Assembly (NCBI GenBank): GCA_002789615.1
Contig: PFTO01000097.1
Coordinates: 1,823-8,767 of the forward strand
Direction of reading: 5' to 3'
Source of the DNA: Acidobacteria bacterium CG_4_9_14_3_um_filter_49_7
GTDB lineage: Bacteria; Acidobacteriota; Holophagae; Thermotomaculales; Thermotomaculaceae
Length of the DNA: 6,945 nucleotides
The position numbers and the translations under genes are program-made. Under the pieces are notes generated by a model. The model worked only from the letters and a program-made list of their open reading frames with translations, searched no databases and had not been told where the DNA came from. The stretch's first letter is position 1. Each line of letters starts with the position of its first letter. This document shows positions 5,101 through 6,945 of the stretch, piece after piece.

Positions 5101-6039
5101 ATGACAGATCGGATGGGAACAGAACCCTCTCTCCTGACTCCCCATGGAAAAATCATTGAGATCCAGGTAACCGATACGGATATTCTCTTTATGCGTCGTT
5201 TCTGTGAAAATCCGGAAGGAAAACCGGTTTTGATGGTCCATGGTGCAATCGAAGACAGCCACATTTTTTACTCTGAATCAGGGAAGGGATTGGCCCCCTA
5301 CCTTGCCAGACAGGGATTTGATGTTTATGTGGCTGATTTTCGCGGACATGGCGGCAGTAACCCGTCTATCAGCAGGGAAAGCCGCTACGGACAATACGAA
5401 ATGATCTGTGAAGATTTTCCAGCTATGATACAGACCGTCCGGAGGGAGCGGGGAAATGTTCCTGTTTCAGTGGTGTCCCATTCATGGGGGGGTGTAATTG
5501 TATCTTCCTCACTGAGCCGGTTTCCTGAAATGCGAAAATTGGTTTCCTCCCTTGTATATTTTGGTTCAAAACGATCGATTCGGGCACGTAACCTGAAAAA
5601 GTTCTGGAAAATTAATTTGTTATGGAACATTGTCGGTTCCATTTTGTGCCGTATTTACGGATATTTACCTGCCAGACAGTTTTCCTTTGGCGCAGATAAT
5701 GAGACGAAAGGGTATTTCCGGGAAACCGTTCAGTGGATTCGTCCGGGGAACTGGATAGACCCACGGGACGGCTTTGATTATGCTTCTGCTGTAAAAGAAA
5801 CTGCCTTTCCCCCCGCACTATTCATCGCAGGCGCCGGGGATAAGTGCCTCGGATTTCCCGGTGATGTCAAGGCATTCATAGACGAGCATGGACGAAGCCA
5901 ACCCTTTCAATTTCTTCTACTTTCAAAACAAAACGGAAATTCCCTGGACTATGGTCACATTGATATGCTTACGGGAGAACAAGCCGAACACGATCATTTT
6001 CCGATCGTGGCAAAATGGCTTCTGGGTCCAACCCTTTAA
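5101..6039 (+). CDS. Alpha/beta-fold hydrolase, cytoplasmic, substrate unknown
   Basis: This 312-residue protein is a serine hydrolase of the alpha/beta superfamily. Order of motifs: oxyanion-hole HG in LMVHGAIEDSH (44-54), DFRGHGGS (79-86) on the strand before the first cap-proximal helix, the nucleophile elbow SHSWGG (126-131; Ser128), then a lid-like insertion rich in aromatic and basic residues (160-225). The likely acid is Asp247 in AGAGDKCLG, and the histidine is His286 in YGHIDML. The triad is therefore complete. The elbow reads S-H-S-W-G-G where G-H-S-x-G-G is usual. No signal peptide is present. The ATG has AAGGCGG at 5090-5096 upstream; a second ATG at codon 5 lacks a better site. 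Lipase, esterase, thioesterase or haloperoxidase-type activities cannot be told apart. Nothing in the neighbours points to a substrate, and it probably has its own promoter in the 54-nt gap behind the transporter. Confidence 0.82.
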   Translation: MTDRMGTEPSLLTPHGKIIEIQVTDTDILFMRRFCENPEGKPVLMVHGAIEDSHIFYSESGKGLAPYLARQGFDVYVADFRGHGGSNPSISRESRYGQYEMICEDFPAMIQTVRRERGNVPVSVVSHSWGGVIVSSSLSRFPEMRKLVSSLVYFGSKRSIRARNLKKFWKINLLWNIVGSILCRIYGYLPARQFSFGADNETKGYFRETVQWIRPGNWIDPRDGFDYASAVKETAFPPALFIAGAGDKCLGFPGDVKAFIDEHGRSQPFQFLLLSKQNGNSLDYGHIDMLTGEQAEHDHFPIVAKWLLGPTL

Positions 6040-6945
6040 GATTCGGTATCGCTACCGGAACTCTGGTTCAACATGGCGCGGATTTGATGGGCAAGTGTAT
6101 CGATGGTATAGGGCTTGTAAATCAAAACATCCGGTATTCCACCACGCCCGGTTAGAAACTCATCGGTATAACCGGTGGAAAAAATCACTGGAATGGAAGG
6201 GAATCGGGATCTGAGAATTTCAGCCAATTCCATTCCACCCATTTCCGGCATAATGACATCGGTAAACACGAGGGAGATTTCACCAGGCTGTTTCTCAAGC
6301 ACTGCAAGGGCTCTTTGACCGTTTTCCACCGGCACAACTCGGTAGCCCAGCCGGTTGAGCCCATCTGAGGTGAACCTGCGCACCCCATCATTGTCTTCAA
6401 CCAGCAGAATCGTTTCTTCCCCCTTTGCCTTCAAATCTACCAGCGGCTCCGGCTGCTGATCCACCTGTATTTCTCCTTCAGCAATGGGCCAGAACACGCG
6501 GAACGTTGCCCCTAGGCCGGGGGAGGAATGCACGTCGATAATGGCATTGTTCTGTTTCAGAATTCCATAAACGGTAGCCAATCCCAATCCGGTACCCTTT
6601 CCCATGGGCTTGGTCGTAAAAAAGGGCTCAAAAATATGATCCATCAATTCTTCCGACATACCACAACCGGTGTCGGCAACCTCCAGCAACGCAAAGTTAC
6701 CGGGTGAAACGCCTTCAAACCGATGGGCATGCCGCTCATCCACAAACACCCGTCCGGTGATGAGGCTAATATTGCGGGGCGGGGGTTGCTTGGCCATGGC
6801 ATCATAAGCATTGACGACCAGATTCATCAGGATTTGCTGGATCTGGCTTTCGTCCGCAAGAACAGGAAGAATGTCACGGGTCGTTTTCAACTCGAAGTGA
6901 ATATCCGCCCCGATAAGATGTCTCAGCATACTATCCATTTCCACG
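6036..6945 (-). CDS. Hybrid sensor histidine kinase, C-terminal part (ATPase and receiver domains), cut by the window edge
   Basis: About 302 C-terminal residues are visible; the gene must continue right of the window, where the phosphorylated histidine helix and sensor domains (often PAS) should lie. The GTG at 6944 is therefore probably an internal valine codon. Numbering from there: the HATPase_c domain shows an N box NLVVNAYDAM (41-50), a G1 box VADTGCGM (89-96), an F box IFEPFFTTK (104-112) and a G2 box GKGTGLGLATVYG (115-127). A linker (about 155-178) leads to a receiver domain with the acidic pair E183/D184, the phospho-accepting Asp229 in FTDVIMPEMGG, S256/T257 and Lys277 in YKPY. The receiver's output is not on this protein, so signal would pass to another partner by phosphorelay. 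It is convergent with the hydrolase, its stop overlapping that gene's stop. No signal or target can be inferred from what is visible, and there is no evidence that it controls the cytochrome operon. Confidence 0.88.
   Translation of the reverse strand, partial: VEMDSMLRHLIGADIHFELKTTRDILPVLADESQIQQILMNLVVNAYDAMAKQPPPRNISLITGRVFVDERHAHRFEGVSPGNFALLEVADTGCGMSEELMDHIFEPFFTTKPMGKGTGLGLATVYGILKQNNAIIDVHSSPGLGATFRVFWPIAEGEIQVDQQPEPLVDLKAKGEETILLVEDNDGVRRFTSDGLNRLGYRVVPVENGQRALAVLEKQPGEISLVFTDVIMPEMGGMELAEILRSRFPSIPVIFSTGYTDEFLTGRGGIPDVLIYKPYTIDTLAHQIRAMLNQSSGSDTES

Noticed and set aside
5888..6214. A plus-strand frame bridging the hydrolase end and the kinase tail
   Set aside because: It is out of frame with the hydrolase and antisense to the receiver domain; the translation has no recognisable feature.
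6942..6944. The GTG at the right edge as the true start of the kinase gene
   Set aside because: The product would begin in the middle of the region between the histidine helix and the N box, so the gene is better read as truncated by the window.

Overview
This window looks like a chromosomal stretch from an anaerobically respiring Gram-negative bacterium. The evidence is two large periplasm-facing multihaem c-type cytochromes, Sec signal peptides, and a hybrid histidine kinase of the kind common in Desulfobacterota/Desulfuromonadia, Acidobacteriota and related candidate phyla. I cannot name the taxon from sequence alone. No insertion sequence, tRNA, rRNA, CRISPR array or phage gene is visible, and nearly all of the window is coding.

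Left part (1-2905, minus strand): a two-gene respiratory operon. The first gene encodes a secreted protein with eight CXXCH haem motifs and a C-terminal region resembling the hydroxylamine oxidoreductase (HAO) family. It is followed 17 nt later by a membrane-anchored NapC/NirT-type cytochrome with three N-terminal membrane helices and six haem motifs, one of them the non-standard CX3CH. The simplest reading is a quinol dehydrogenase (membrane protein) feeding a periplasmic octahaem reductase, analogous to the HaoC-HaoA or NrfH-NrfA arrangements but with a larger membrane partner. A candidate ribosome-binding site and start codon at the extreme left edge suggest a third gene in the operon.

Middle (2906-3263): a divergent control region. 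It holds an FNR/CRP-family-like palindrome positioned to act on the cytochrome operon, a second imperfect palindrome, and a near-consensus sigma-70 promoter with an extended -10 reading right. That promoter leaves a leader of about 180 nt that can fold.

Right part (3264-6039, plus strand): a secreted thioredoxin-fold protein with a CYWC active site; a strong hairpin terminator; an SO_0444-like permease (DUF318/ArsP_1) fused to a C-terminal heavy-metal-associated domain, probably a Cu/Zn-type efflux protein; then an alpha/beta hydrolase with its own extended -10 promoter. A partial hybrid sensor kinase (ATPase plus receiver domains) runs in from the right edge on the minus strand and meets the hydrolase tail to tail, the two stop codons sharing a TTAA.

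How they may fit together (inference): the cytochrome pair is an electron-transfer branch switched on under low oxygen or nitrogen-oxide conditions. The thioredoxin and the metal exporter deal with thiol redox state and metal stress in the envelope, which matters for a cell maturing 14 covalent haems from two genes. The hydrolase and the kinase have no evident functional tie to this system.
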